64,000 nucleotides of DNA. Source: Fusarium oxysporum f. sp. lycopersici 4287. Lineage: Eukaryota; Ascomycota; Sordariomycetes; Hypocreales; Nectriaceae. Location of the stretch: the NCBI RefSeq assembly GCF_000149955.1, contig NC_030986.1:5877948-5941947 (forward strand), given 5' to 3'. Below the pieces are notes generated by a model. It saw only the letters and a list, made by a program, of their open reading frames with translations. It ran no database searches and was not told where the DNA came from. The position numbers and the translations under genes were made by a program. Of this stretch, positions 1 through 11,285 are shown in pieces. The first letter of the stretch is position 1, and the number at the start of each line of letters is the position of its first letter.

Positions 1-129
1 TACCGCCTCCATGCTGTCGCCCATAGATCAACATATTTAACCTGGATAATGCCCACGTTCCCACCTTGCAGATAACTGTAAGCTACTTGTAATCACGTCT
101 ATTCAAGTTTTGTTATTCCTAACACAGCA

Positions 130-614
130 TGCCTCACTCAACTAACGTAACCGACGAGAGGATGCTGCTGCACTTTGGTTACCAAGTTTTCGATCGAGAA
201 ATACAGCGCCTTTGGCGACATCTTGAGTCAAAGCTATCAGTAAGTAAGCAAATGTACTGAACATATTCAAACTCACATTAGGCTAGATACCTTGTGAAAT
301 CGTTGATTTCATCGACCTGGAAAGGGCCAAACCTGGTATCGATATGCCATGGTGTAGATATCATGACCGGTCCTCTGGAGTTTGCCTTCTTGCAGTCATT
401 AAGGGAGCGGACATTAAGGGAGTGGATGCAGCCGAGTTTATCCCACAGGAAGAATAGTCCTGTGTTATCGATAATATGTCAGAGGCATCTGAAAGCGACA
501 GTATTATATAATAATTCGAGCCATGGCGTTCTTCGTCAACTTCTACTGCTATTTTTATGCTGGTTCATCCATTATGCTGGCCTTCCAGCTGCTCAAGTGC
601 CCGACGAATCATAG
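130..614 (+). CDS. possible two-exon orphan gene
   Basis: An ATG at 130 opens a 37-codon exon that ends at a good donor (GTAAGT at 241). The acceptor CATTAG lies near 280, and the next exon stays open in phase to a stop at 614. No domain is recognisable, and the second half has an alternative open frame, so the model may be wrong in its 3' part. It could equally be a decayed gene. Function unknown. Confidence 0.3.
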
Positions 615-948
615 AAGAAGAATACTAGGTATTGGTAACATGTTGGCCCATGGCGTAAAATCTATGACAACATATAAATGCTGGCATGAGGATTCCTGGA
701 TTCCATTACACATGTCTAGCGCTGCAGTGAAATGTCAAACAATACCCCGCGATGCATCGTCTATAACAGTAATCCTTCATTGAACAGTTACCCAAAGGGT
801 CTCGAACCGGCACTCGTAGGGCGCAGGTTAGGAGCTTCGAGGATTTCCAAGCACTTTATGTAGCTTAAATAGCTACAAGGTCAGCTTGCAATCTGGCTTC
901 AATTTAGCCTTTCCTGCTCACAAACACAACCCATTCTGTCAATTTACT
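615..948. other. intergenic spacer
   Basis: No supported gene. The frame of the next gene is already open from 886 (after a possible acceptor GGTCAG at 880-885), so an upstream exon of that gene could lie here. Confidence 0.4.
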
Positions 949-1749
949 ATGCCGCTACAATTTAAAGTAATGCATCGGAGTAAGGAATTGTGCGCACCTA
1001 TCTATTTTACGCCTCAAGAAGTAAAGAATTCAGCATTGGACAAGCTCGAGGCATTGGAAGCTCTGCGCCTGAGCCGACAATGGGTTGACAACTCTGCAAT
1101 ATATTTGCAAAAGGATGGTTCTTTCTCGCATGAAGTTGCTAAAAGAGGAGGGCTGCAAACACATTTACAGACTGCATATCTTTCCGTGGCCAGTTTCATT
1201 TCCCCGCCAGGCTACCAAGACTCGCCAGAAGAAGAAAGACTACGAAATGCTCGTCGTCACCTTCTAGTCTCGATCCTTGCATATGCATGGCTCTGGCGAA
1301 GGCCTAAAGTATTAGATCATCAAGGCAATTTGGTCGCTTTTGAAAAAAGACAAGTAATTGCACCACAAGATATCCTTGATTTTTTTGATAGGGTTCGGGC
1401 TCATGAAGCAAGTTATACATATGAAGAAATACAGAAATTTCTTTTTAACGCACAAGAAGTGCCCCTACATTTGGATAAGTCAAAATGGAATATAACGGGG
1501 TTTTTTGCATGTTTGAGGTGGGATAATTTGCATAATTTACGTCGTGTCAGAGGCCCGTGGTGCTCGTGCCGGATGGAGAAGGATTGCTACCCGCCACCTT
1601 ATTATAACACTTCCCCAACGAAAGGTCCATATCTTGGACTAGCTCAACGACTTGGACATTGGCTCCTTCGTGGTAACAGAAAGAGGGGCAGAGCAGGTTG
1701 TCAGGCAGAGACGACTAAGGCTGAATACTTGGAGAAAGACTACCGATAG
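949..1749 (+). CDS. hypothetical protein, 266 residues
   Basis: This is a single open frame with its first ATG at 949. The frame is open further upstream to 886, so an earlier exon cannot be excluded. The product is mixed-charge and soluble-looking, with a helical stretch in the middle rich in Arg, Leu and Trp. It has a Cys-containing segment near residues 205-215 (WCSCR) and a basic Gly/Arg-rich C-terminus. There is no signal peptide or membrane segment, and I do not recognise a family. Composition and length support a real gene; the start is uncertain. Confidence 0.5.
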   Translation: MPLQFKVMHRSKELCAPIYFTPQEVKNSALDKLEALEALRLSRQWVDNSAIYLQKDGSFSHEVAKRGGLQTHLQTAYLSVASFISPPGYQDSPEEERLRNARRHLLVSILAYAWLWRRPKVLDHQGNLVAFEKRQVIAPQDILDFFDRVRAHEASYTYEEIQKFLFNAQEVPLHLDKSKWNITGFFACLRWDNLHNLRRVRGPWCSCRMEKDCYPPPYYNTSPTKGPYLGLAQRLGHWLLRGNRKRGRAGCQAETTKAEYLEKDYR

Positions 1750-2135
1750 CACCTGAGTCGCAGAACATATTTCTTTACATAACAGACTCAATTAAATCAA
1801 GAGGCCTTGCTGCCTATAATGTTGTCATTGACATGTAATCGGTCACAAAGGCCAAGACCTTCTTTCGCATATGAAAGCCATAGTAGCTACCGCTGTGGTA
1901 TGTGCCAAAGGTTATGTTCCGTTAGTTAAATTTGGTAAGTAGCTTCTAATTCCGGCCGTGGAAGTATCACAGAAGTGACCAACAACTCTATTTGGGACAG
2001 CAAATCACAGTCTTATGGAGAAATCTTGCTTGATGAACTATATTAGAAAGGTAATACTCACAGTAGAAGACACTATCAGTATGTAGCTCCAACAAATTGC
2101 AATCGAAGAGTTTGCTTATTTAGATACCACACTTA
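1750..2135. other. intergenic spacer
   Basis: Nothing supported on either strand. Confidence 0.5.
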
Positions 2136-2453
2136 ATGGAGCTCAAAACCAGTTCTTCGAGTAAATATACTTCATTCACTTGCGACACGATACTTCACCG
2201 CGCATTCACTCTGCCCTGGGAGGAGCGCACACAGCTGGCAGGACAGAACCAAACATCAAGCCATTTCTGGTTCACGGTAAAAGGAACGATACAAAACGAT
2301 ATAATAGTACCGATCCAGGATAAAACTTCAATAGCTTCTGCTCCTTCTGAGGCATTCAGTACAACTCATATTCTCTTCGTAGGAGTCCCTCAATTTGCAG
2401 ACATGGCTGTCAATGGTATATTGACGGTAAGCTTGAATATCGAAGGTGAGTGA
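2136..2453 (+). CDS. small hypothetical protein, 105 residues
   Basis: The frame is open from ATG 2136 and is rich in Ser/Thr, with a beta-strand-like C-terminal part (hydrophobic and polar residues alternating). A donor-like GTGAGT at 2447 overlaps the end, so the gene may continue in a spliced form I could not follow. No family is recognised. Confidence 0.25.
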   Translation: MELKTSSSSKYTSFTCDTILHRAFTLPWEERTQLAGQNQTSSHFWFTVKGTIQNDIIVPIQDKTSIASAPSEAFSTTHILFVGVPQFADMAVNGILTVSLNIEGE

Positions 2454-3184
2454 ATCCTGAATACAGCTGTATACAACATCATCATACCCAAAGCCAAACA
2501 ATGGTTAAAAGCAGAGCTAGGCTGATAGTTTATCAGCGAAAGTCACAACAAGCTGCTTATTCAAATGGTGCATTCTTCGTCAACGAAAGGTACCCGGTTT
2601 AACTGCGCCGACTAGATGTCCAGTATTACCTCGACGACAAGTTACAGGACCTCTGAAGTATTCTCAAAGCAATAGCTGAAGTGTGCAAGCCAGGGTAATG
2701 GTAGACCAGCGCTAATGGATATGTATCTTCAATTTTATTACCCCTACAGTTACTGTAGATAGCTTATAACATTGCTATTCATAGATGCATCTTTAATATT
2801 GGCATTTTTGTTGGGGTTCTATTACAAAAGGTGGTAGAATTATCGGACCATCCGGACGGCCAATAGTTAGTGGAGTGATTCATCCAAACTTGTTGGAAGA
2901 AGATAGATAAAGATTCAAAACACGTTCCTGAAACAAGAACAGTCAGACCACGTGGGGCACAAAGCAGTATGAACATGCTCACAAATGTGTAATTAAAACT
3001 ATAAATATAGCCAATGAAATGCTTGCAGAAGCCCGTTGTGACAGGTCGAGATAAGGCGCGCGGGTTACGCCGAGTCTTGGCCAGATGCACCTCTGATCAA
3101 GAGACGACAGAAGCTTACAAGCCTCTGACGCTGGAGTTTCCAAGAAAAAGTTTTAAAACTTCCAACTGAACATTCCCCGTACGT
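2454..3184. other. intergenic spacer
   Basis: No supported gene; the minus-strand open frame at 2779-3090 has no coding character. Confidence 0.5.
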
Positions 3185-4458
3185 CTAAAGACGGTTCTTT
3201 ACTGCCATTGGCCGGGTATCTTGAGAGAGGTTGACGAGCAGCTCGATGTCCTCCAGTGGGACATCATACTGCCAGGGGCTATTGGAATACGCTTGCTGAG
3301 AGGATACCATTGATTGAGGTGTGCTCTCCAGTCTCGACTGGTGCGGCCTTTGAGTGCTGATCATTGACTGTATACTCATCTTCCCGCCACCTGAGCCATC
3401 CTTGGATTCGCAGGCTCTGAGAGACCCTGATTCAAATGCGTAATGATTCGCATCTTCCACAGTTTCCTGATTAAGACGAAACGAAGTGCTTGTAACAAAG
3501 TTTGCATCATATTGAGGCCAAGCAGAGAAGAATGCCTGGTTGTATGGCGGTTGTTGCTGTTGTGCATGCATCATGCCACGATTCAATGCCCCTGCCTGGA
3601 AAGGTAGAGAATCTTTGTGTTGTACTTGATCAACCGTACAACGAGTGGAGGCCGTTGCCGAGGAGCCCAGTGATTTCTCGGTCTGGATCCTCTGGATCGC
3701 AGGTTCGAGGGTTCCCTGTGTCGTGGCTTTGCTTTCCTTCGTGTTGATCAGACCCCTCAATTTGTACCAGTTTTCGATGGTCTTAGCAATAACCTTTGCT
3801 GGCTCCTCAAGTGATTTCGAGAACACCTCTAGCCCATTGTTTGCCAGGTGAGACATGTATTCGTCAAAGTCGAGGGCTGAGGATGGCCTTTGTAATCTTG
3901 GTCTGGTCAAAAGACAATTTGTAGTGTAGACTTCTGGGATGCTTACTCTACCCTCTTCAAACCGTCGTAAAACAGTGATCCAAGTCCAAATCTCTCTCCA
4001 AGGCGGTAATAAGCCTGACCTTCTCTAACCCAGTATATGTTCCTTCGTTTTGGTGGTGAGTCATCGGCGTTGTGGAAGATTTCATCAAACCTAGCCTTCT
4101 GACTGAAAGGGCAGTCCTTCCTGGATATAAAAAGCTGTCTGAGAATGAATCGTAGTATTTCAACCTCTCCCCGCCGCCCTGCTAGCTGTAGAACACATTT
4201 ACCTATGCTTTCGGTGTCATGAAGCCCTGAAAACTTGGGATCAAGAAACGAAAGGGGCGACAGGGCCAATTGTAGAGCCTTTTGGTAAAGTTGGGCGGAG
4301 ACCTGGATGGTATCTGCTTTGGTGTTCTGCGTGATATCCCTCTGATCGAGTACATTATGAGTGCAGCCTACAGATACATCGGGTGGTTTCGTGATCTCTG
4401 TTGGCTGAGTGCTATAGGAAGTTGTATTAAACCATGCGTGGATGCAAGGTTCTCGCAT
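3185..4458 (-). CDS. two-exon orphan protein, 409 residues
   Basis: Exon 1 runs 4458-3947 and exon 2 runs 3902-3185. They are joined across a 44-nt GTAAGC...CAG intron (3946-3903) in phase 2. The N-terminal 170 residues look folded, with several hydrophobic helices around residues 55-110 and an aromatic segment near 145 (YWVREGQAYYR). The C-terminal half is low-complexity, rich in Gln and Ser, and probably disordered, with a short hydrophobic acidic end. There is no signal peptide and no recognised domain. The clean splice and open frames make this a credible gene of unknown function, possibly nuclear by its disordered Q/S-rich tail (inference). Confidence 0.65.
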
Positions 4459-5350
4459 GTAATAATTGATAGGTGCTCGAGTGGTTTCTTTAGATAGAGC
4501 TGCATGGTAATTCGGCGAATTTTGTTTGCACAGTTGATCAACAAACAGTTTGACCTACTGAGACGTGAGCTGAATACCCCTTACCCCATAAAGAGATCAT
4601 ACATCTTCTTGTTGTCTGCCAGTCAACGTGATCGAGTTTGTGGTGTATAAATATAAAAATCTTTCGAGCCGAGAAGTAATCTCAGGGTCTGCCATGGCTG
4701 TTTGCATATGCAGCTGCGGGTGAAAATTGCCCGTGAAGCGACATGCAGTGTTGTGTAGACTAGGGCTTTTCTTTAAACATCTTTGTCATTGATGACGGAC
4801 TCGAGGTAGCGAGGTAAGGTGCACGTTGCAAGCATCAATTGTCAGGTCTATCAACCCAAAATAACAGACTATATCATTCTAACAAGTCATGCGTCGATCT
4901 CCCATTACAGGTAATAGCAGCAAGGGAGGGTAACAATGGAGTAAGGATATCCTCCGCAGTAATGTGAATAAACATATTGTGACTTCGCTGTTATATGGAC
5001 GCTGAGGAGGGCGGTCCAATATTACAACAGTAATACGGGGGGAAATCATGTGACATTGGGAAAATGCACGGGCGCCCTCATTCGCTGTACCGATTCCAGC
5101 GCTTGAGACCATTTTACCAGACCCCAAACAGATTCTAGGCCATAATTCAACCTCACAGTTTCTCGATGTTGCATGACTGCAGCCACGTCTTGTTATATCT
5201 TATCTCAGGTTAACGCCACTTCAGTTTTAATATTTTGGTTCGTTTCCTTAATATAAATGTTATAATTGAGTTTGTTTCCTCAAAACCCCCGATTTCTGCT
5301 GAGGTGACTTATGGCGGCGCTACTCTGTCCCTCAAGGCTTTGATCACAAC
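4459..5350. other. intergenic spacer
   Basis: No supported gene. An AT-rich TATAAATATAAAA-like tract lies at about 4646-4658. It could be part of the promoter of the minus-strand gene starting at 4458, but there is no further support. Confidence 0.4.
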
Positions 5351-5905
5351 ATGGAACCTCTCCCACCTCTTTCGGAATTTCTAGCAATGACCTTCGAGAG
5401 ACCACCTCCGTTGAATCCCGGCATTGGATCTCAGTTGGCCTCTTCAGTCACTTGTCGTACTTGCCGCATGGACTTCTCAGGGCCTCGCAACTCTCCCATT
5501 CCTGTCGAGCATGCTCAGGCCATCGATTCGCGAGATCTATTCATCAGGGGCGAAAATATTCGCTCTCCGGATCTCGAGCAGTGCTGTATACGGAGAACAA
5601 CAATGACGTGCTCCCCTCACCATTATGATGATCAAGCAACAAGCAGGAAAGATAAGTCTTCCTGCTCTCTCTCTGTTCCTGTCCCTTCACAACATGTTGA
5701 ACGAAGGAGACCCACGATCCAGTTGTCGAAAGGCTGTAGGCTACGGCCTCCTTGTTCAGGGCGCCCTAGATCGTGGCCGAAGCGAATTTGTCGGTATTCA
5801 AAGTGTGGCAAACCCGAAACGATCGAAGGGAGGTCTAATTCGGGGGATGGAAAGCCCTATAATTGGCGAGGTTTCGTGAATATGCAGGCCCCGAAGGAGA
5901 AGTAG
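5351..5905 (+). CDS. doubtful hypothetical protein, 184 residues
   Basis: An uninterrupted frame from ATG 5351. The first 75 residues are Pro-rich with a CRTC pair. The rest is Cys-, Arg- and Ser-rich and may be noise or an unspliced intron read-through. No domain is recognised. Confidence 0.3.
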   Translation: MEPLPPLSEFLAMTFERPPPLNPGIGSQLASSVTCRTCRMDFSGPRNSPIPVEHAQAIDSRDLFIRGENIRSPDLEQCCIRRTTMTCSPHHYDDQATSRKDKSSCSLSVPVPSQHVERRRPTIQLSKGCRLRPPCSGRPRSWPKRICRYSKCGKPETIEGRSNSGDGKPYNWRGFVNMQAPKEK

Positions 5906-6472
5906 GCGCAGTGGGAAACGGTGTTATTTATGGATTCATACGTTTCCTAAATATAATGCTTTTGTGAAGTGATTATCTGGGTTATATAAACCCTGGAAAT
6001 ATGCCTACAAGTTTATCTACTGTGGAAGTCTGCCAACGTTCATTCTTCAGCTATCTAGTTTCTCAGTGTCTATATTGTTGAGCATTTTTATCAACCTCGT
6101 GTTGTAATCGAGCACTCCCCGCTCATTCCACCGAGCAACCACGCTAATTTCAGTGAGGTCCTCCGTTGGCATGTGCTCCCACCTTGAAAGTGATGACCGA
6201 TGGTAGACAAGGGGGACGAAGAATCCTTGCTCTGTCGCTTGGGAACACAGGTTATCGGCAGTGTCAAGTTGCACGTGGCTTCGCAAGCCATTGATCCATG
6301 GATGTCTAGACGTATTCTTGGTGATTGTCTGTTGCGACTATAGTCTCTATTCGCGATTCCGGACTCTGGCTTACTGATACCGGATTCCCATAGGTTCTTG
6401 CGAACGTAGTTTAAGTATAGTATATAACCGGCCGATTAGTTTCGTCATGTTCCTTGTTATTCTCAAGAACAA
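5906..6472. other. intergenic spacer
   Basis: A 79-codon minus-strand frame (6286-6047) is the only open stretch. It has plausible composition but no start context or domain, so it is not called. Confidence 0.4.
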
Positions 6473-6768
6473 TTACTTATGCTTATCTTGATAGCAAAGC
6501 TCAGAAAATGGTAGATTTTGGGAAGTTAATATTGCTGAAGTGTTAATAGTGATATCTGTCGGCCCGTTCATCGACGTTTTCGCCTCGATTTGTTCATCTG
6601 CTCGTTGATGCAGTTCGCCAAGGGCGTGAGCAGCACCTTCCGCGTTGTCGTTACTTATCTTCACGAAGGCCCTGGTCTTTAATTCTCTCGCAGTCTCTTG
6701 CTTTCGCCCATCAGGGTATATTGGTTTGCATGAGCCGAGGGCTGGATATTGGCATCAAGAGCGTGCTA
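6473..6768 (-). other. open reading frame fragment, possible 3' exon
   Basis: The minus strand is open without a start codon from about 6768 to a stop at 6473, in Ala/Glu/Thr-rich, protein-like text. A CCAG acceptor at about 6757 could begin it, but I found no upstream exon; the DNA beyond 6900 is very AT-rich. It is either a 3' exon or a remnant. Confidence 0.2.
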
Positions 6769-7215
6769 GTCGTAAGATGTATGATGTCTAAACAGTGAGC
6801 GAGATATGTTGTTTGCAGTTGGCGATTGTAGCAGAAAGTATGTGTACACCTAGAAATTATAGACGATAAAATCGAAAAGTCGCCTTCTGGCAACTACTTA
6901 CAAATTTATTTATTTAAATATAAATTAAATATAAATATTCTTCTTGTTATTTTCGCGAATGTGTTGGCGGTTACTGCCCAATTCCTATTGGCGGTGCGCC
7001 ATTGCAGACCGCGTTTCATTATGCAATAAACAGTGTGTGAGGCGTTGAACTAACGCGGTGAAATCACCGCCGTGCTCCTTGTGAAACATCAACCCAGCCA
7101 TTTTCATTTACAGCGTCAAAGCTGACTCCACGACTTTCATTCAAGCAGCTATGGTGAGGAGCCAACTCGCACTTGAAACTTTCATGGGGTATATTTCAAA
7201 CCATCTGATTTCATT
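6769..7215. other. intergenic spacer, AT-rich start
   Basis: Positions 6900-6945 are a nearly pure A/T stretch. The rest is the presumed 5' region of the protease gene, including an out-of-frame ATG at about 7150 that could head a short upstream ORF. Confidence 0.4.
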
Positions 7216-8939
7216 ATGCGTGCGCCGAAAACACTCACGAGAGCCATGAAAGATCAGGGCCATCTACCATCTCAACTTGTAAATGCGGAAGATGAAGCAA
7301 CCGACGACGTTGAGAACCCCTTATCTGAGTCCTGCGACTCAGCCAGCACTGATGAAACCGTGGGTATTGACAATCACAAGAAACCAACGAAACAGAAAGG
7401 ACAAAAAAAGTTTAACGAAATGCACCCTGGATGGTGGCCGCAGTGGTATGCGCCCTTTAACGGTGCAAACCGGAGTATCCGTGCAGGAATGAGGGAAAAG
7501 ATTCAACAATACGAGGAGGCGGGTCGCGACCCGAGAGATATGTGGGATGAGTACGGCAATGACGGATGTATGGTGAAGGCAATCAAGAACAACCCAAGAG
7601 CCAAAAACAGGCTTACAAAAGCGACGTTCAAGAAGGTCCAGCTTCCCTTTACTATCACAAAGCCTGGTAGCAATAGAGTACGCCGTGCCAAACGACGTAA
7701 ACGCAACTGCTCCCCATCTTACCAAGGCGACATCAATGACAGCGTTGACGCCCGTTCGCCATCCGGTGTTACTAGTGTCGACGACGATGCGACATCTTCT
7801 CAACCTAAACCATTAGCAGACTCCGTAAGGAGAACTATAGCGCGCCTGTATGATGATTTCATGCTCCGCAGTGACGATATATCACGATGCACAAAACTTC
7901 TTCATCCTGGTGATGAATGGCATGTGTTTGACCCTGGGTATCCGTCCGAGAATTCAGTCCTCCAACGCCTACGAACCCGCGCAAACAACTTCGTGTTCTT
8001 TCTCCACGCGAAATGCCATTGGTGTCTTTGTCATCTGGACAGAAAAAGCGGGCAACTGAATCATTTCAACTCCATGAGACACACTGACATGCCGGTTAGT
8101 GGCCTTGTATCGTGGTTATCAAAACACCCGTCAATCAAGCTTACATGTCGCATCACGATCCATGAGAAGGTGTGTTCACATTTCACTTCGATAGGCTTAT
8201 CTAACGCGCCCAGGACTGTCCTCAACAAGAAGATGCATTCAACTGTGGAATCTTTGCATTGGCCTTCTTGCAATCACTGGTCAATGGTGAAGGAATTCCG
8301 ACGCAAGTCAATGCCCGAGAACTTCGTACCTTTTTCGCTATGCATATTGAAGGTAATGGGCCGCCGGAACGCGAGATTACTGTACAAGAGACGACATCCA
8401 CAAGTTGCCAGACACCACCTGAGCTGATCAACCCTGTAAACCGCAGCGTCAGCCTGCCTGCGGATTCCAGCATTCCAGCATCCTTCTTGGTCGAGTCTCA
8501 GAACTTCTTGAAGAGCTGGAGAAGGGAAAAAGAGAGATTGGCAATGGCCACAAAGACATTTGAGAAGAAAGCCATGAATTTATCGACCTTGAAGGATGAA
8601 CTCACCCTTGTTCAACAAAGACTTCAGAAGAGCGAAGAAACAGTACGGGAACTACGAAATCAGATCAAGGAGTCTGGCGATACCGAGACACTTCATAATG
8701 ACATCCGGGACCTGATAGCAAAACTGCCCCCTGCTGAGGGTAGCAGTTTCCACTGCAAATGGCTAAGTGAGCTGAGATCAAATGCTGAGATGACAAATGA
8801 CTCAATGTTGGCAGAAAGCAAATCATTGCCAAAGAGATTGAGTAACGCTGAAAGCGAGCTTGATGGAGCCCGCAAAAGGATAACGCAGCTGGAGGGACAG
8901 ATTCAATTGCGCAGAAGGGACCTAGAGGGGGATAGGTAA
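7216..8939 (+). CDS. Ulp1-like (C48) cysteine protease with coiled-coil tail
   Basis: Exons 7216-8169 and 8214-8939 encode 559 residues. The 44-nt GTGTGT...CCAG intron has a CTAAC branch site and is phase 0. Joining it restores the C48 signature: H268-W269 in a KCHW segment, an HFNSM segment (N285), and an oxyanion Gln plus nucleophile in QQEDAFNCGIF (Q323, C329). The spacing of six from Gln to Cys matches Ulp1. The usual catalytic Asp (the DS pair) is Asn here. Residues 1-200 are charged and disordered, with a basic NLS-like run (RRAKRRKR, about 156-163). The C-terminal 150 residues form a long coiled coil. C48 enzymes remove SUMO/Ubl modifiers, and relatives ride on several transposon families. 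The similarly oriented orphan at 9441 may be its partner. The fold is clear; the substrate is unknown. Confidence 0.85.
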
Positions 8940-9090
8940 CGAGATTGAGAAGACAAAGCAGGTATTGACCTACGTAAGTGAGGAGTATGCTCAGATTGAG
9001 GGATTATGAGGTACCAGAGGACATAAGCAGTGATAGTGACTAAAGCAAATGAAACTTAGTATAATTGATGATAATAACACTGAAGATATA

Positions 9091-9165
9091 ACACTTTGAA
9101 TGGCGACACTTTGAATGGTGACACTTTGAATGGTGACACTTTGAATGGTGACACTTTGGATGGTG
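9091..9165. repeat. 15-bp minisatellite, 5 copies
   Basis: Five consecutive 15-bp units of ACACTTTGAATGGTG, the first and last with one change each. It lies 150 bp downstream of the protease stop. Confidence 0.97.
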
Positions 9166-9235
9166 ATATTTGAAGTTTAGTCGATACATGTATCTATCCT
9201 CTTTTCGGAAATATGTGGGGTAGCACATGTACCCC

Positions 9236-9362
9236 GCGCGGTCGACCGCGGTCGACCGCGGCAGAAAGGATGACTCACGCCCGACCAATTAAATCATACC
9301 CAGTGGCTCTTCGCTTCGCCCGCGGTCGACAAATACCGCGAGCGATGTGCACCGCGCGTCCC
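9236..9362. repeat. GC-rich palindromic repeat cluster
   Basis: Overlapping CGCGGTCGACCGCGG units, including a perfect 16-bp palindrome at 9246-9261. A further GCCCGCGGTCGAC lies at 9318-9330, with CCGCGAGCG and CCGCGCG variants after it. GCCCGCGGTC recurs at 11286 and 11319 on the other side of the 399-residue gene. This contrasts sharply with the AT-leaning surroundings. Confidence 0.75.
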
Positions 9363-9440
9363 GCGTGCATTTTTGCTACTTAATCTAACGAGAAGACGGG
9401 CTGACCGCGAGCGAGACTCACAACAAGTTCTTGAATTGGC

Positions 9441-10687
9441 ATGCACTCAATTTCCAGTGAAATGACTGGCCAGGCTCCTAGTCAAGCTGGTCCCGACGTC
9501 AGCATATCCGAGCCGTGTTCAATTTCAGATCCAAACAAGACCATCGACGCTATCACCAAGAAACTCTCAGTTTACCTTGCGGCCAAACACAGCCCGCCGT
9601 TCACAGCACCAGCTGGATTTGATGATGCCTTAAATGCCCTCGAGTCACCAGACCACATCGTGCAAGTCTTCCTAAGTCGAGGGTTTTGGTGTTGGCTAGC
9701 ATATTTCCTAGCGACCAAAGATCCCAAGACTCAGCCGCCTCTATCCTTGTCTGGCATTCCGTACGACACACTGTCTGTCATTGCTGGTCTCGTATCTGAA
9801 GCGCCAGTAGATGATACTCTCGTTAAACGTATTCAGAGCACGCTCTGGGTCGCTAGGCGAGGGTCAACGCGCCGTTGTGAGTAGCCTTGAATTGCTCGTT
9901 TATTTACTTCTCTAATCGTGTAGCGGACTTGAGTAAGGCGGGCATTTCCGGCTTCCCTCCCCGTCCTTCAACCATGCCTGTGTCACACCCTGAGGCAAAC
10001 TCCCTCAAGCGACCTCGTGGCCAGTTCTTCGAGGATCCCGATGAGCCAGCGCAGGTGGCTCAGCGACCCAGACTGAACAACACAATCCTAGATACAACGA
10101 TCGCAGTATCTCTACCAGCTGCGGGCCAGCCAACACAAGAGCTTCATTCACTGGATCACATAGGCCAACCGATGTTAAAAGTTAATCCACCAGATGGATA
10201 CAAGTGGCCCGACGCTCGCAGAATACCATCGGTTTTCCCCCCAGAGCTCGGTGACATGATTGCTCGGAACGGTCATAAAGCCTCAGTCTTTGCGTTATTC
10301 CCCCCCGATGCAGCCAAATGCCGTCTCCTCCTGAATATAGAGGCTGCAAAGGTGTCGCCCCTTGTAATGAGGCTCTACGGCATACAGATTGTTGAGATAG
10401 AACAACAAAGGGCTTTGGCCTTGCCGGGCGGAGTAAACGCGATAATATCCGGCTCGGTGCAATTCACAAAGACAAAGCTCAGTCTCTGGGGTGAACTTTT
10501 TGGAGACTTGATTATTCAGGGGGTGCAAAACAGCCGAGGGTATCTGGACGAAGTGGCGCGAGGTATCATGTTATCAAAATGCCTAAGTATGGAAGTGCCC
10601 AGTGCGACTGATCATCCGGCCAAAATCACCATAACGATAAACGAGTTCGCTCTGAATGATATAATTACCAGACTCTGGCTGTCTTAA
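9441..10687 (+). CDS. two-exon orphan protein, 399 residues, paired with the protease
   Basis: Exons 9441-9876 and 9924-10687 are joined across a 47-nt GTGAGT...CTAAT...TAG intron in phase 1. The N-terminal part (about 25-145) is helical, with hydrophobic and Trp residues. A disordered basic link (KRPRGQ, about 165-172) follows. The C-terminal 190 residues look like a compact alpha/beta domain: Pro-rich start, alternating hydrophobic strands and a helix near 330-365. No family is recognised. It has the same orientation as the Ulp1-like gene 500 bp upstream and is enclosed by GCCCGCGGTC repeats, so both may belong to one unit (inference). Confidence 0.75.
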
Positions 10688-10708
10688 GATCAGTTGCGCT
10701 CTTTGTAA

Positions 10709-11178
10709 TTATTTTTTCCGAATCTCTCCTCCGGTAAGATAAGCCCACCAACCATAGGGTATTTCCCATTGCCCAGTGCTCTTCATTGGCGTCCAATCTT
10801 TCACTGTAGGTCCCCTAAATAAAGCCGTACTATTTCTCCAAAGCAATGTTTCTTCAGTGTAAATTTTGGGCCCGACTTTGGTTGCGGAATCCCACACGTC
10901 GTCATCGATCGTTGCGCTAGGATCAGAGTCCTGGCAACGTTAGTACAAAAATGCAGAAAAACGTAAGTGGGATATATTGCGTGGACTTGCCGTTTTGGGA
11001 CATTCCATTTTACGTAGTGGACGAGCTTGTCTTTGGTTATGAATGCAACAAAAAAAATGACAATCTGGAAGACCGTTCGTGATGGAGGAAGAGCTGTAGC
11101 CTGGCGTCTTAGCAGAGTGGGATCGTCTGGCTGGGCATCAACATGTGCATCGAGGTATTTGTCACGATTGCAGCCCGA
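10709..11178 (-). pseudogene. two-exon gene remnant, 5' end frameshifted
   Basis: On the minus strand, 11178-10987 and 10930-10709 join in phase 0 across a 56-nt intron ending TACTAACGTTGCCAG. This gives about 137 residues with a hydrophobic segment (VFQIVIFFVAF) and a Trp-rich end (WEIPYGWWAYL). The 5' side has no start: the frame meets TGA just upstream of 11178, while the neighbouring frame reads plausible protein further upstream. That suggests a 1-nt indel around 11160. It converges on the 399-residue gene, with stops 21 bp apart. Unrecognised family. Confidence 0.4.
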
Positions 11179-11285
11179 TCATTTTTGATGGCAAAGGCGA
11201 ATCGACGGACTCATCATGGTGGAGAACACTGTCGCTGCGTGGCACACGCTGGGCCCGCGCTAGGGTACGGGACAACCTTTGCTCC

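Noticed and set aside
7150..7215. Alternative upstream start ATG for the Ulp1-like protease
   Set aside because: It is out of frame and reaches a stop within 35 codons; no intron could link it convincingly to the main frame.
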